64,000 nucleotides of DNA from Desulfurobacterium atlanticum (GTDB lineage Bacteria > Aquificota > Aquificia > Desulfurobacteriales > Desulfurobacteriaceae): positions 78,414 to 142,413 of the forward strand of contig NZ_FZOB01000004.1 of assembly GCF_900188395.1 (NCBI RefSeq), read 5' to 3'. A program made the translations under genes and the position numbers. The notes under the pieces are model-generated. The model saw only the letters and a program-made list of their open reading frames with translations. It had not been told where the DNA came from and searched no databases. Shown here in pieces: positions 45,597 through 52,959 of the stretch; the first letter of the stretch is position 1; every line of letters begins with the position of its first letter.

Positions 45597-46048
45597 TTCT
45601 CTCTGTTTTCAGCCGCTCCCCCTCAATTTTTGTGTTTTTGCATGCAGGATATGTGTCTATACGGTATATACATCATATACAATCTATACAATACAGACAT
45701 CTATACAGTATTGCCAATCTATACTGTATATACAATACAAACATCTATACTGTATTGACAGTATTGACTGTATATCCAGTACAGAATATCAGCCGAGACT
45801 ATAAGCCGCTCCCTCTGGAAATATCTCTTTTTTCTCTCTGTTTTCAGCCGCTCCCCCTCAATTTTTGTGTTTTTGCATGCAGGATATGTGTCTATACGGT
45901 ATATACATCATATACAATCTATACAATACAGACATCTATACAATACAGACATCTATACAGTATTGCCAATCTATACTGTATATACAATACAAACATCTAT
46001 ATTGTATTGACAGGATATACAATCTATATAATACAAATATCTATACAA
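45597..46048. repeat. Centromere-like TCTATA repeat clusters 2 and 3 with a 111-bp direct duplication
   Basis: Positions 45597-45707 and 45832-45942 are identical (offset 235 bp). Thirteen TCTATA units start at 45656, 45683, 45700, 45718, 45744 and 45891, 45918, 45935, 45952, 45970, 45996, 46023, 46040. Spacings alternate between 17-18 and 26-27 bp. They end at the promoter of the parM-like gene, the place of parC in ParMRC loci. No protein gene is credible across them. Confidence 0.75.
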
Positions 46049-46050
46049 TA

Positions 46051-46079
46051 TTGACAGTATTGACTATACAGATTATACT
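46051..46079 (+). promoter_or_regulatory. Consensus promoter of the par operon
   Basis: TTGACA (46051-46056) and TATACT (46074-46079) are 17 bp apart, directly after the last TCTATA repeat. ParR binding to the repeats would cover it. Confidence 0.88.
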
Positions 46080-46120
46080 GATAGAAGACAAAATAGAATA
46101 TAAGCTGCGTAGGAGGTAAG

Positions 46121-47017
46121 ATGATAATCGGACTTGATGTAGGATTCGGAAGAACAAAAGTATGTACGGAAGAAAAATGCTTTTCATTTCCGTCCTGGGT
46201 AGCAAGACACACCCCATCAGCTGACGAAGAAGTGGAAACTGTTTCCCTTTTCGGTGAAGAATACGTAGTGGGAGAGGATGCAAAATATGAGAGCAGTCTT
46301 ATAGAGATATCGGATATAAAAGACTATCTGAAATATCTGCCGCTCTTTCTCAAGTATGTTTCACAGAATCTTTCAGAAACTCCGGAAATTATAATTACAG
46401 GCCTTCCACCGAAATATAGAAACTATGCGGAAAAAGTGGAGAAGATAATAGAAGATACGGAAGCGGCCGGCAAAGTCATACCACAAGGGATGGGAATATT
46501 CTTTGACGTGAAAGGACAGGTTTCACAAAGCGAAGATATACTGATAATAGATATAGGCTACAACACACTTGATTACATTATGCTTGTAAAAGACGAAAGA
46601 AAGCAAATAGGCTTCAGAAAAAGAAAATCAAACACAATAGACAACTTTGGAATAAACAGAGCGGTTCTTGAGTTCAGGAACAATCTGGAAGACAGCTATA
46701 TAAAAAATCTCTCACTTACAAGATTAAACGAAATTTTTATAAACGGTAAAGGAAGAATACTTAACGAGACGGTGGATTTTTCCAAACAGAGAGAAAGGGC
46801 TGTTAATGCGTATGCTGAAATGGTGATAGGAAGATTAAAGACAGAAGTTGGAGATTTTATAGCCAACGTTGAAACGATAGTTATAGCAGGAGGAGGAGCA
46901 AGATTTATAAAGGGAGAGATGATAGGAAGGCCTGATGCTTTCATTCCCGAAAAACCGGAATTTTCGCAGGCAAGGGGATATTTCGTATTTGGGAAAACTC
47001 TCGGGGAAGAAAAATGA
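46121..47017 (+). CDS. parM: ParM/actin-like plasmid segregation ATPase
   Basis: The 298-residue protein has the actin-fold phosphate-binding motifs IIGLDVGFGRTKV (phosphate 1) and ILIIDIGYNTLDYIML (phosphate 2), and the adenosine motif IVIAGGGARFIKGE. It is of the ParM/Alp or archaeal-actin-like subgroup that forms filaments to push plasmid copies apart. A GGAGG site precedes the ATG. Thirteen repeats and a consensus promoter lie upstream, and an RHH protein follows: the three parts of a type II partition locus. Confidence 0.82.
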   Translation: MIIGLDVGFGRTKVCTEEKCFSFPSWVARHTPSADEEVETVSLFGEEYVVGEDAKYESSLIEISDIKDYLKYLPLFLKYVSQNLSETPEIIITGLPPKYRNYAEKVEKIIEDTEAAGKVIPQGMGIFFDVKGQVSQSEDILIIDIGYNTLDYIMLVKDERKQIGFRKRKSNTIDNFGINRAVLEFRNNLEDSYIKNLSLTRLNEIFINGKGRILNETVDFSKQRERAVNAYAEMVIGRLKTEVGDFIANVETIVIAGGGARFIKGEMIGRPDAFIPEKPEFSQARGYFVFGKTLGEEK

Positions 47018-47220
47018 TAGAAATTCATGTAGTGTGTGACAGGTGTGGGGAGCGTGAAGTTGTGAAAGTATCCGGGACAAAAGTCATAGCCGCTCACCCT
47101 TTTGACATACGGCCTGACAGCTGGAAACTCTTACATAAAAACGGAAAATTGCTTTTTTTGTGTGAAAACTGTTGTCTGGAGGATACAGGTGAAGAAAAAA
47201 CTGATGATAAGTCTGGATAA
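47014..47220 (+). CDS. Small zinc-ribbon-like protein
   Basis: The 68-residue protein overlaps the parM stop by 4 nt. Two cysteine pairs, CDRCGE (7-12 region) and CENCC (50s), can bind one zinc ion. It has an acidic C-terminus. No family is recognised; it is an extra member of the par operon compared with the usual two-gene layout. Confidence 0.6.
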   Translation: MIEIHVVCDRCGEREVVKVSGTKVIAAHPFDIRPDSWKLLHKNGKLLFLCENCCLEDTGEEKTDDKSG

Positions 47221-47494
47221 AGAAATTCATCAAAAACTGATCTCTGCCGCTCCTCCTTATTTTCGTTCTCTTTTTATAGAAGTTGTTCTGGAGGAATTTT
47301 TTAACAGACACTCTCCAGAAGAGATAAAAGAGAAAGTTTTTAAGGATTTTGACAGAAAAGCTGTAAGAGAGCGGTTAATAAACTTGTTTAATTGCAATTT
47401 TAATGAAAATTTAAATAAAATTGATAGAAATTCCGGAGAAGAATTTAAAAAATCAGCTCCGGAAATTGAAAAAGAAATAGATGAAATGTGGTAG
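47189..47494 (+). CDS. ParR-like ribbon-helix-helix DNA-binding protein
   Basis: From the GTG at 47189 (GGAGG site 6 nt upstream) the 101-residue protein begins MKKKLMISLDKEIHQKL and continues ISAAPPYFRSLFIEVVLEEFFNRH, the strand-helix-helix of RHH repressors. The C-terminal half is acidic and helical, as in ParR, where the tail contacts ParM. The longer frame from 47102 is contradicted by the ribosome site and by overlap with the zinc-ribbon gene. Expected function: binding the TCTATA repeats and repressing the par promoter. Confidence 0.72.
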   Translation: MKKKLMISLDKEIHQKLISAAPPYFRSLFIEVVLEEFFNRHSPEEIKEKVFKDFDRKAVRERLINLFNCNFNENLNKIDRNSGEEFKKSAPEIEKEIDEMW

Positions 47495-47504
47495 GGAGGT
47501 GAAA

Positions 47505-48164
47505 ATGAGGAAATTGGTAGTCCTGACGGCTGTTTCAGCTGTAATGTTTTCATCATGTGTTGGAGCGGTTCAAGAAGCCGTTGCTCTGTATGACAGTGCA
47601 AGTGCTCTCAATAAGGGGTATCACTCCTACAAAATGGTTAAGTCTTTGAAAAATGCGCCACCTATCTTTAAAGACTATGATTGCGTAAAAGTGCAAACTC
47701 TCATAATTCCTGCGGAAGCCGGTAAAGCAAAAGAGTTAAGGGATGCTTTCATTGATAATTTTAAGTATATAGTTAGAGAGTATTTGAAAGCAGCTAAGCT
47801 TGACAACATCACTGTATGTGATACGGATAATTGCACATGTAAAGGGAAAACACTTGTTGTTCAGTTTTTAGAAAACGGTTATTCTCCCAATCTGTTTAAC
47901 AGAATAACAATAGGGGGTATGTTGAGAGGAAAGTTAAGATATATAGATTCTGAGAGCGGGAAAGTCTTAAGAGAAGAAAACATGGAAGTTGCAAAAGATT
48001 ATAAGACGCTTTTACAGGAAATAGCTATGTCAGTTAGTACAAAGGCTGCTCAGACAGCTTTGAAATTACATCCTGAGGAAAATCCAGAAAAGTTGATTGA
48101 TCGGCTTAACAAAGTAAAACCGATTAAACCCGAATACGAGAAGCTTTTTGAAAACAGTAATTGA
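47505..48164 (+). CDS. Predicted lipoprotein of unknown function
   Basis: The signal MRKLVVLTAVSAVMFSSC ends in a lipobox-like FSSC, so it is probably lipid-anchored at Cys18. The mature part (about 200 aa) has a cysteine cluster CDTDNCTCKG. The following strand-rich segment (TLVVQFLENGYSPNLFNRITIGGMLRGKLRYIDSESGKVLREENMEV) resembles DUF4410-like outer-membrane lipoproteins, though I cannot confirm this. It begins a run of three exported proteins between the partition and exonuclease genes. Confidence 0.6.
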   Translation: MRKLVVLTAVSAVMFSSCVGAVQEAVALYDSASALNKGYHSYKMVKSLKNAPPIFKDYDCVKVQTLIIPAEAGKAKELRDAFIDNFKYIVREYLKAAKLDNITVCDTDNCTCKGKTLVVQFLENGYSPNLFNRITIGGMLRGKLRYIDSESGKVLREENMEVAKDYKTLLQEIAMSVSTKAAQTALKLHPEENPEKLIDRLNKVKPIKPEYEKLFENSN

Positions 48165-48175
48165 TGAGGGAAGGG

Positions 48176-49630
48176 ATGAAAAAGCTAATGTTGGCTACTC
48201 TTTTTGTAGCGGCAGGATTGACAGGCTGTGGCGGAGGAACATCAACAGAAGATATTTTATCAACATCAACATCCGTGAGCGGTATAGATTATGCAGACAG
48301 TATATTAACCGGAGGGGGATATACTGTCAGGGCACAGCTGGGTGATCTTGATGGTGCATCTGTAAATGTGAAAAATCTTACAACCAGGGAAACGTTGTGG
48401 GAAGGAGAAACAAAAAACGGGGTATTTAAAATTCCCGATACCGTTGCCCTTGAAGACAACGAAGTATATCTGATTACTGTATCAGGGGGAACAGATCTTG
48501 ATACAAATGACGACGGATTTTATGGAGATTCTGCACCTAACTACGGAACAATATATGCAATTGTGACAGGAACGGATATAAAAAATAATAACCTTGTGGT
48601 TTCACCGCTCACCACATACGCATATGAGACACTTTATAAGAGCGGCTACTTTTCGGATATTAATACTGTAAAAAAAGAGGCATACTGGAGATTAAGGAAC
48701 GCTTTTGGAAACATAGTGATTCCTCTTACCACATACACCTGGGGAATGACTGATAACATATATCAACTTATGAAAGATTATGTTGATGATATTAGAAACG
48801 GAGAAACCGATAAGGTAAAGATCGGCAGGGACATGAAAGAGATTAAAAATATTACCGGGAACGAAGCATACTGTATCGATTTTATCCTGGAAATTGCCCA
48901 GTTTATTGCCGTAACGGATGAAAACTGTAATCAGAAAAGATTAGAAGACTATGACTATTATGAAGGTGAAGTTAAAGTTCGGTCTCACGGTTCATGGGAA
49001 AATGCTACCGGTGTTACAGTCAGCTCTGCAAGTTTTCAGTTTCCGGATGGCAGGTGGGAAACTTTATTTGATGAGCGGCCGGGTAGTATTACCTGGGTGG
49101 GAGTAGCTGGAAAGGATATCTATACTCTGTTGATGAATGTTACAGGTACAGGAACCCTTTACCATTTTGTGAATACAGGTTCAGGGGTAGAAGAGAAAAA
49201 CAACACAACTATTTCTGGAATTCAGAAGTTTTACCTTGTAACAAACAGAAATAAGACAGAAACAGGTGTGTTTATCCAGGCTGATGACGGAGTTTACATT
49301 CTGGATTCAAACCTGAATTACGCTAATTATCTGCCCGGAGTAACTGTTGATATTCCCGGATACTATTTCATTAAGCTTTCAAACGGAAATGTTTATGATG
49401 CCAATCTTAATCTGACTACTGAGTTTGATAAATATATATATTCCGATGTTGTAAATCCTGATGGCTATGTATATGTAAACGGAAAAGAAGTAATTGCCAA
49501 TAATCTCACCAGTATTGAGGGCAACAGCAAGAAAACGTATTTTGGTAACTATCTCTTCTATCAGCCGGGTACTGCTTCCGGATATGATGTGGAAAATGTA
49601 ACCATGATTAACCTTGATTACGTGGAGTAA
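48176..49630 (+). CDS. Large predicted surface lipoprotein
   Basis: The lipobox LTGC is in MKKLMLATLFVAAGLTGCGGG, a strong lipoprotein signal. The ATG at 48176 has a GGGAAGGG site; an upstream ATG adds five residues that overlap the previous gene. The mature protein (about 465 aa) starts with a beta-rich region and a calcium-loop-like DTNDDGFYGD. The C-terminal half has repeated short strands (YFIKLSNGNVYDANLNL; DGYVYVNGKEVIANNL) suggestive of a propeller-like or PQQ-like fold. No family is recognised. Cell-surface contact or entry exclusion is possible. Confidence 0.6.
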   Translation: MKKLMLATLFVAAGLTGCGGGTSTEDILSTSTSVSGIDYADSILTGGGYTVRAQLGDLDGASVNVKNLTTRETLWEGETKNGVFKIPDTVALEDNEVYLITVSGGTDLDTNDDGFYGDSAPNYGTIYAIVTGTDIKNNNLVVSPLTTYAYETLYKSGYFSDINTVKKEAYWRLRNAFGNIVIPLTTYTWGMTDNIYQLMKDYVDDIRNGETDKVKIGRDMKEIKNITGNEAYCIDFILEIAQFIAVTDENCNQKRLEDYDYYEGEVKVRSHGSWENATGVTVSSASFQFPDGRWETLFDERPGSITWVGVAGKDIYTLLMNVTGTGTLYHFVNTGSGVEEKNNTTISGIQKFYLVTNRNKTETGVFIQADDGVYILDSNLNYANYLPGVTVDIPGYYFIKLSNGNVYDANLNLTTEFDKYIYSDVVNPDGYVYVNGKEVIANNLTSIEGNSKKTYFGNYLFYQPGTASGYDVENVTMINLDYVE

Positions 49631-49632
49631 TT

Positions 49633-50286
49633 TTGAGAAAAGTTTTCTTGCCGCTCCTCCTTGTTTTCGTTCTCTGTTTTTCAGGGAGAGCGGTCGCTTT
49701 TTCTTTCAAGGAATACGGAGAATATTCCGGAATTATCGCTACCGGATTTTCTGGAATAACAAACTCAGGATACGGCCAGGGATGGAAGTTTGAAACGGGA
49801 TTTGTTAGACAGAAGAAAAAAGAAAACTATCTTCTATCTTATGGCCTCACTTTCAGATTTCTATCAGCTGAAAATAGTTATCCCATAGACTATCCTCTTC
49901 TCTACGATCTTCAGGGAAACGTTCTGTATTCAACAGAGGTGACGAAGCTTGAATCTTTGAATGTTGCTTCTTTCAATGTTCCTGTGTATGTGACAGTTTC
50001 TACGGGAGCGGGCAACATTTTTGCAGGTGGATATGTCAGCTGGATTTTTGATGCAACTGCAGAAGAAACTATAGAAGAAATCAGGGATACTTCAACATAT
50101 ACCGATACGAATTTCTCAAAATTTGATGCAGGTGTTAGAGCGGGTATAGAGTGGAACATAGGAACATTCTACAGGCCGCTCTTTGTGGGGTTTGAATTTG
50201 AAAAAGGCTTTTTTGATATTTTTCCCGATCTTCCAGGATCACAGACAATCTGGGGAATCACAGGATTTTTGAAAATTCAGTTATAG
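49633..50286 (+). CDS. Predicted outer-membrane beta-barrel protein
   Basis: A TTG start gives a signal peptide (residues 1-22, ending GRAVAF). The mature 195 aa alternate strands of aromatic and polar residues (GWKFETGFVRQKKKENYLLSYGLTFRF; NIFAGGYVSWIF; AGVRAGIEWNI) and end WGITGFLKIQL, a strand terminating in a hydrophobic residue as in outer-membrane barrels. Eight strands are plausible. It follows the lipoprotein by 2 bp, so the two are probably partners. Confidence 0.6.
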   Translation: MRKVFLPLLLVFVLCFSGRAVAFSFKEYGEYSGIIATGFSGITNSGYGQGWKFETGFVRQKKKENYLLSYGLTFRFLSAENSYPIDYPLLYDLQGNVLYSTEVTKLESLNVASFNVPVYVTVSTGAGNIFAGGYVSWIFDATAEETIEEIRDTSTYTDTNFSKFDAGVRAGIEWNIGTFYRPLFVGFEFEKGFFDIFPDLPGSQTIWGITGFLKIQL

Positions 50287-50301
50287 TTCGGGGAGGGAAG
50301 C

Positions 50302-51012
50302 ATGATATATTTTTTATTTGATATAGAAACCATTAAGGATTATGATTTGCTGGAAAAAGCAGGGAGTGAAAAAGATAAAGAAAAAGCAGATAACGGGGAG
50401 TTTGTTAATGCTGTTTTTCACATTCCGATTGCCTTTTCTTTTATGGCTTTTTCAGAAAGAAAACTCCTGGGATTCAAATCTTATGTAGGTGAAGAAAGAT
50501 ACATTGTTAAAATTTTCTGGGAAAAGGTTAATAAAGCTTTTACCTGTAAAGAGCCCGGACCGGTATTTGTAACTTTCAATGGCAAAAATTTTGATTTTCC
50601 CGTAATGCTTTTAAGGGGCATGAAGATTAAAGATGATGAGATAGTTAAAAAAGCATTGAAGTATTATCTTGAAGACTCCGATAAATGGGAAAAGGAGCGG
50701 CCGAACTATAATTCAAGATACACCAGATACCATATAGATCTTATGGAAGTTTTTAATGTTAGAACATCACTTAAGGTACTTTGTTCCCTTTTTGGTATCC
50801 CGGTTAAAACAGAAGCTCATGGAAGTGAAGTGGAAGAACTTTATAGAAACAAAAAATTTAAAAAGATAGCTCAATATTGTGCTGAAGATGTACTGGCAAC
50901 TGCAAGACTGTTCACTGTTTTCACAAGTATGAAAACAGGTCAAACTTTCAATTTTTTGAGGGAGAAGATTGATGTGAAAATAATAAATCAATGGTCGGAA
51001 GAAGATTCGTGA
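50302..51012 (+). CDS. DEDDy-type 3'-5' exonuclease (PolB-exonuclease-like)
   Basis: Exonuclease motifs are present in order: FDIET (Exo I), VTFNGKNFDFPVML (Exo II, NX4FD type) and YCAEDVLATARLF (Exo III, YX3D). This is the predicted PolB-like 3'-5' exonuclease family (PF10108 type). It probably acts in element replication or repair. The gene ends 6 bp before the left end of IS copy 1. Confidence 0.82.
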   Translation: MIYFLFDIETIKDYDLLEKAGSEKDKEKADNGEFVNAVFHIPIAFSFMAFSERKLLGFKSYVGEERYIVKIFWEKVNKAFTCKEPGPVFVTFNGKNFDFPVMLLRGMKIKDDEIVKKALKYYLEDSDKWEKERPNYNSRYTRYHIDLMEVFNVRTSLKVLCSLFGIPVKTEAHGSEVEELYRNKKFKKIAQYCAEDVLATARLFTVFTSMKTGQTFNFLREKIDVKIINQWSEEDS

Positions 51013-51125
51013 ATGTAATTTAACTAAAAATACGCTCTAAGTCCTCTTCCGTAAGGGAGGGGATACAGAGCGACGCCGTAAGGCGTTGTATTGACAAGCG
51101 TCAGTTCTGAACATAGAATAAGGGT

Positions 51126-51533
51126 ATGGAGTACAAGCTGGATAAAGGGTGTCATTCTGTATATTCCCTTCAGTTCCACCTTGTATTAGTGGTAAAGTAT
51201 AGGAAAAAGGTTCTGATAGGGAAGCTTGCAGAAAGACTAAAGGAGATAGTTGTGGAAGTAGCAGAGCACTTTGGTATTGAGATAATAGAGCAGGAAACGG
51301 ATAAAGACCACATTCACATCCTGTTTTCCTCACGACCTACGGTTATGCTTTCAAGGTTTGTGAATTCACTCAAGTCAGTAACATCAAGAAAACTGAGGAG
51401 AGAGTTCCCAGAAGTTATGAGAAAGGAGCTTTGGGGTGGAAAGTTCTGGTCTCCATCCTACTTCATAGCAACGACTGGACAGGTGAAACTGGAGGACATA
51501 AAAAGATATGTCCAGAGCCAAGGAAGAAAGTAA
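51126..51533 (+). CDS. tnpA: TnpA, Y1 HUH transposase (IS200/IS605)
   Basis: The 135-residue single-strand transposase starts MEYKLDKGCHSVYSLQFHLVLVVKYR. The HUH motif is His62-Ile-His64 in DKDHIHILFSS, and the nucleophile is Tyr128 in LEDIKRYVQSQ. It excises and inserts the element as single-stranded DNA by recognising the end hairpins. The 3' end overlaps tnpB by 26 bp. Confidence 0.95.
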   Translation: MEYKLDKGCHSVYSLQFHLVLVVKYRKKVLIGKLAERLKEIVVEVAEHFGIEIIEQETDKDHIHILFSSRPTVMLSRFVNSLKSVTSRKLRREFPEVMRKELWGGKFWSPSYFIATTGQVKLEDIKRYVQSQGRK

Positions 51534-52908
51534 ATTTTTGCTTACCTATAAATTCAGAGCTTATCCTTCTGCTCTGCAGGAATACAAGTTGGAAAACTGG
51601 CTTTTTGCTCTATGCTGGCTCTACAACCATGCACTTGAAGAAAGGAAAAGAGTCTGGAAGGAAGAGAGGAGAACTGTAAAATATTCAGAACAACAAAACA
51701 ACCTACCTAAGCTCAAGAAGAAAGAACCGATACTAAAACTTGTTCACTCCCAAGTTCTCCAAGATACACTCAGGAGAGTAGATAAAGCATTCCAAAAGTT
51801 TTTCCAAGATTTAGAGAGGAAGAAGAAAGGAGAAAAGGTAAAGGTTGGTTACCCAAAAAAGAAACCGATAGCGAAATACAAGTCTCTTACTTTTTCGCAA
51901 GTCTGGATGAAACAGAAAGGGAAATTAGTTCCGATAATCAAACTGGAAAAGAAGAATAACCGATTTGCATACCTTCACCTACCCAAGATAGGTAAACTCA
52001 AGATAAGACTGCATAGAGAAATTGACTGGACAAGAGCAAAGACAGTAACAGTAAAGAGAGAACCAAGCGGAAACTGGTATGTATGCATAAGCGTAGAAGT
52101 TGACCTTGACCAGATACTCAAAGAGGCAGAAGAAAGGGTAGAAAGAAAGATAAAAACGGTAGGAATAGACTTAGGAGTGAAACATCTTGCAGTGACCAGT
52201 AAAAAAGACTACATAAAGCATCCGAAATTTATACAAAAACTTGAGAAAAGACTAAAGAGAGAACAGAAGAAACTATCAAGGAAAGAAAAAGGGAGCAGAA
52301 ACTTTGAAAAGCAAAAAAAGAAAGTAGCAAAGATACACGAAAAAATAAAAAACGCAAGAAGAGACTTTCTCCATAAACTATCAAGGAAGTTAGTAGGAAG
52401 ATACCATCTGATAAGCTTTGAAGACCTTGACATACCCGGTCTTGTAGAAAACAACCCATTAGCAAAACTAATACTTGATGCAGGATGGGGAACACTCATT
52501 ACCTTTACCACCTATAAAGCCGTAATGGCAGGGGTAAAGGTGGTAAAAGTAGATGCGGCATATACAACTCAAGAATGTTCTTACTGTGGACTAAAAGTTC
52601 CCAAAACATTAGCAGATAGGATGCACAAATGTCCGAGATGCGGAATAGAGCTTGATAGAGACTATAACGCAAGCATAGTAATAGACAAGAGAGGAATAGA
52701 GAAAGAAGGGCTCACCCACCTTACGGGTGGTAGGGTCGGAGCGACCCGAACTTACGCCTGTGGAGAGGGCACTGGCGGGGTCTCCTCAAAAGGGGAGATT
52801 AGCTATCCCTCGCTGAAGCAGGAATCCCCTTGCGGGTCTTCTGGGTGGAGCAACTCTCGGCAGAGGGTTGTTTTCCTACCAGAAGCTCCGTCCGTAAGGG
52901 CGGAGTAG
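51508..52908 (+). CDS. tnpB: TnpB, RNA-guided RuvC nuclease
   Basis: RuvC motifs are Asp221 in GIDLGVKHLAVTS, Glu305 in ISFEDLDIPGL and Asp385 in ELDRDYNAS. A zinc finger (CSYCGLKVP and CPRCG) lies between II and III. The N-terminal TYKFRAYPSALQEYKLENWL is the standard helix-turn-helix start. TnpB proteins cut DNA guided by an omega RNA made from the element's right end, which favours retention of the element. The last 75 residues or so are encoded by hairpin-rich DNA that also forms the guide RNA scaffold, so that tail is probably not structured protein. Confidence 0.93.
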   Translation: MSRAKEESKFLLTYKFRAYPSALQEYKLENWLFALCWLYNHALEERKRVWKEERRTVKYSEQQNNLPKLKKKEPILKLVHSQVLQDTLRRVDKAFQKFFQDLERKKKGEKVKVGYPKKKPIAKYKSLTFSQVWMKQKGKLVPIIKLEKKNNRFAYLHLPKIGKLKIRLHREIDWTRAKTVTVKREPSGNWYVCISVEVDLDQILKEAEERVERKIKTVGIDLGVKHLAVTSKKDYIKHPKFIQKLEKRLKREQKKLSRKEKGSRNFEKQKKKVAKIHEKIKNARRDFLHKLSRKLVGRYHLISFEDLDIPGLVENNPLAKLILDAGWGTLITFTTYKAVMAGVKVVKVDAAYTTQECSYCGLKVPKTLADRMHKCPRCGIELDRDYNASIVIDKRGIEKEGLTHLTGGRVGATRTYACGEGTGGVSSKGEISYPSLKQESPCGSSGWSNSRQRVVFLPEAPSVRAE

Positions 52909-52930
52909 TTCACGGAAGAAACTTGTAGAA
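52690..52930 (+). ncRNA. Predicted omega (guide) RNA of IS copy 1
   Basis: The 3' part of tnpB and the right end contain several hairpins (CCACC-TTAC-GGGTGG; GGTCG-GAG-CGACC; the GTAA stem at 52886-52905). In this family the scaffold ends at the right boundary and the next 16-20 nt act as guide; here that is 52914 onward, beginning GGAAGAAACTTG. The 5' end of the RNA is a guess. Confidence 0.5.
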
Positions 52931-52959
52931 GCGTGAAAATTATTACAGGAAATAGAAAT

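Larger units (their letters stand above)
51019..52913 (+). mobile_element. IS200/IS605-family element, copy 1 (intact)
   Basis: Comparison with the second copy fixes the shared ends: both begin TTTAACTAAAAATACGC and end GGAGTAGTTCAC, with different flanks. Because the family inserts 3' of a short target without target duplication, TTTAA(C) may be the target rather than part of the element. Three hairpins with GTAA loops mark the ends: 51043-51062, 51073-51086 and 52886-52905. It carries tnpA and tnpB overlapping in the same direction. All GTAA stems are intact. Confidence 0.9.

Noticed and set aside
44208..46048. CRISPR array
   Set aside because: Repeats are only about 14 bp, spacers are themselves repeated and only 3-13 bp, and no cas genes are present.
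45572..46119. Open frames of 84 and 160 codons across the TCTATA repeats
   Set aside because: The translations are Tyr/Ile repeat strings (YTIQTSIQY) produced by the DNA repeats, with no ribosome site and no protein-like composition.
51037..51333. Minus-strand frame over tnpA (also in copy 2)
   Set aside because: It is an antisense shadow of tnpA present in both copies, with no start signal.
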